From assembly GCF_014205255.1 (NCBI RefSeq), contig NZ_JACHNE010000001.1, forward strand, positions 5,394,001 through 5,458,000: a stretch of DNA of 64,000 bases. Reading direction: 5' to 3'. A program made the translations under genes and the position numbers. The number at the start of each line of letters is the position of its first letter. Position 1 is the stretch's first letter. The stretch is from Streptomyces caelestis. GTDB lineage: Bacteria; Actinomycetota; Actinomycetes; Streptomycetales; Streptomycetaceae. The notes below the pieces were generated by a model. It was not told where the DNA came from and did not search any database. It was given only the letters and a program-made list of their open reading frames with translations. This document shows, piece after piece, positions 63,172-64,000 of this stretch.

Positions 63172-64000
63172 GTGGCCATCGCCTTGTTCGTACTCGTCGC
63201 AACTCTCGTCCTGGCCGTCATCGTGACGGCCAACTGGTACGTGTGGCGCCGCCTGTTCCGCGACACGACCCGCGGCCCGGGCCTCACCCGCCGCGCGGGC
63301 GCGGTCCTGATCGCCGGCGGCTGGGCCCTCGCGATCACGGCCCTGGTCGCCGAACGCTCGGGCGCCCCGTTCTGGCTCCAGCAGCTCCTCGCCTGGCCGG
63401 GCTTCCTGTGGCTGGCCCTGTCGATATACCTGCTGCTGGGGGTGGTGGCCGGGGAGGTCGTACGACCGCTGCTGCGACGGTTCCTGGAACGCCGGGCGAG
63501 ACCGTCGACGGGGTCGGCCCCATCGAACCCGCACCCCGAAGCGCCCGACACGGCGGCCGACCCGGAGGGGGAGGGTGGTGCGGGTGCGCACGGGGCCGCC
63601 CCCGCTTCCACTACGGCAGCGGCCCCGCGGGGGAACGGCGGAGCCGGTGCGTCCGCTGCCGCGACGGCGGCCTCGGCGCGGGCGGACGGGGGCGGAGCAG
63701 CGTCTGCTCCCGCTTCGGCCGTCGGCCCGCAGGGGAACGGCGGAGCGGGTGCGCCCGCTGGGGCGGCCGCGGCGACGGTGGCAGCCGCCTCTCAGGCCGG
63801 CCGGGGCGATGCAAAGGCCGCCGGGCCGCGGGGGGACGGCGGTGGCGCCGCGGCCGCTTCCCTCGCGGCGGCCCCCTCTCCGGACGCCCCCCACCCGCAG
63901 ACCGGCCCCACCCCCGAGGGCTCGCCCCAGCCGCTCGGCACCCCCGCCCCCTCCCGGCGTCTCTTCGTCTCGCGCGTCGTCGCCGGGGCCGCCGCGGCCG
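63172..64000 (+). CDS. Probable metallophosphoesterase, 3' end cut by window
   Basis: GTG 63172, at least 276 residues, open to the end. Three to four membrane segments occupy the first 105 residues (WYVWRRLFRDTTRGPG, LAWPGFLWLALSIYLLLG). A long Gly/Ala/Pro-rich linker (about 108-250) and then SRRLFVSRVVAGAAAA follow. This topology and the RRLF segment are typical of actinobacterial membrane metallophosphoesterases, whose catalytic domain would lie outside the window. Catalytic residues are not visible, so the call is by pattern only. Confidence 0.55.
   Translation, partial: MAIALFVLVATLVLAVIVTANWYVWRRLFRDTTRGPGLTRRAGAVLIAGGWALAITALVAERSGAPFWLQQLLAWPGFLWLALSIYLLLGVVAGEVVRPLLRRFLERRARPSTGSAPSNPHPEAPDTAADPEGEGGAGAHGAAPASTTAAAPRGNGGAGASAAATAASARADGGGAASAPASAVGPQGNGGAGAPAGAAAATVAAASQAGRGDAKAAGPRGDGGGAAAASLAAAPSPDAPHPQTGPTPEGSPQPLGTPAPSRRLFVSRVVAGAAAA

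Overview
The window is chromosomal DNA from a high-GC actinomycete, almost certainly a Streptomyces. The signs are strong GC bias at third codon positions, many GTG starts, 4-base GTGA/ATGA gene overlaps, and a core gene order that I recall from the region around sucCD in Streptomyces coelicolor. This is recall, not a search. I see no rRNA, tRNA, CRISPR array, insertion sequence or phage gene. The left edge cuts a PcrA/UvrD helicase gene and the right edge cuts a probable metallophosphoesterase gene.

Layout. 0-5.8 kb: PcrA helicase, M23 cell-wall peptidase, lipase-like hydrolase, and a B12-binding small mutase subunit (IcmB type). 5.8-14.1 kb: a divergent accessory module, DUF5691 <- SWIM zinc finger | MoxR AAA+ ATPase -> DUF5682 -> 48-residue ORF -> vWA protein. 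Its two arms start from back-to-back copies of the recA-NDp (PafBC-type DNA-damage) promoter motif. 14.4-24.8 kb: a repetitive secreted protein, sucCD, an HTH/sigma-like membrane regulator, a PerM-like DUF6350 protein, a small membrane protein and purN-purH. 24.8-30.4 kb: an ALF-repeat secreted protein, two transmembrane kinases whose outer parts carry a peptidoglycan-binding domain or a transglycosylase-like domain, an FHA protein and a membrane protein. 30.6-35.3 kb: folD, a DUF3017 protein, an XRE/DUF2690 protein and mdh. 35.5-42.7 kb: a glycine-betaine operon (aldehyde dehydrogenase, GMC oxidoreductase, ATPase, double permease, binding lipoprotein). 42.7-45.8 kb: PEP-mutase-like protein, two AhpD-like proteins and a divergent MocR regulator. 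45.8-49.6 kb: a wrecked AMP-ligase gene, a fused PabA-PabB enzyme with a long low-complexity linker, and a small membrane protein. 49.7-54.6 kb: EamA-type transporter, lipoprotein, glutathionylspermidine-synthase-like protein, ZTP riboswitch with glyA, and a decayed ECF sigma gene. 54.7-64 kb: trpS, a 2H phosphoesterase, the decaprenyl-phospho-arabinose set (DprE2, DprE1, PAP2 phosphatase, UbiA transferase, GtrA), a YihY membrane protein, a D,D-carboxypeptidase, a SCO4848-type membrane protein and the truncated gene.

Themes. One-carbon and purine metabolism recurs (purN, purH, folD, glyA under a ZTP riboswitch, pabAB). Central carbon metabolism is represented by sucCD, mdh and icmB. Envelope biology is over-represented (M23 peptidase, wall-sensing kinases, DPA set, carboxypeptidase). 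The best candidate for an under-described system is the MoxR/vWA/SWIM/DUF5682/DUF5691 module with its symmetric damage-type promoters. Functions are inferred from visible motifs and family knowledge; no database search was run.
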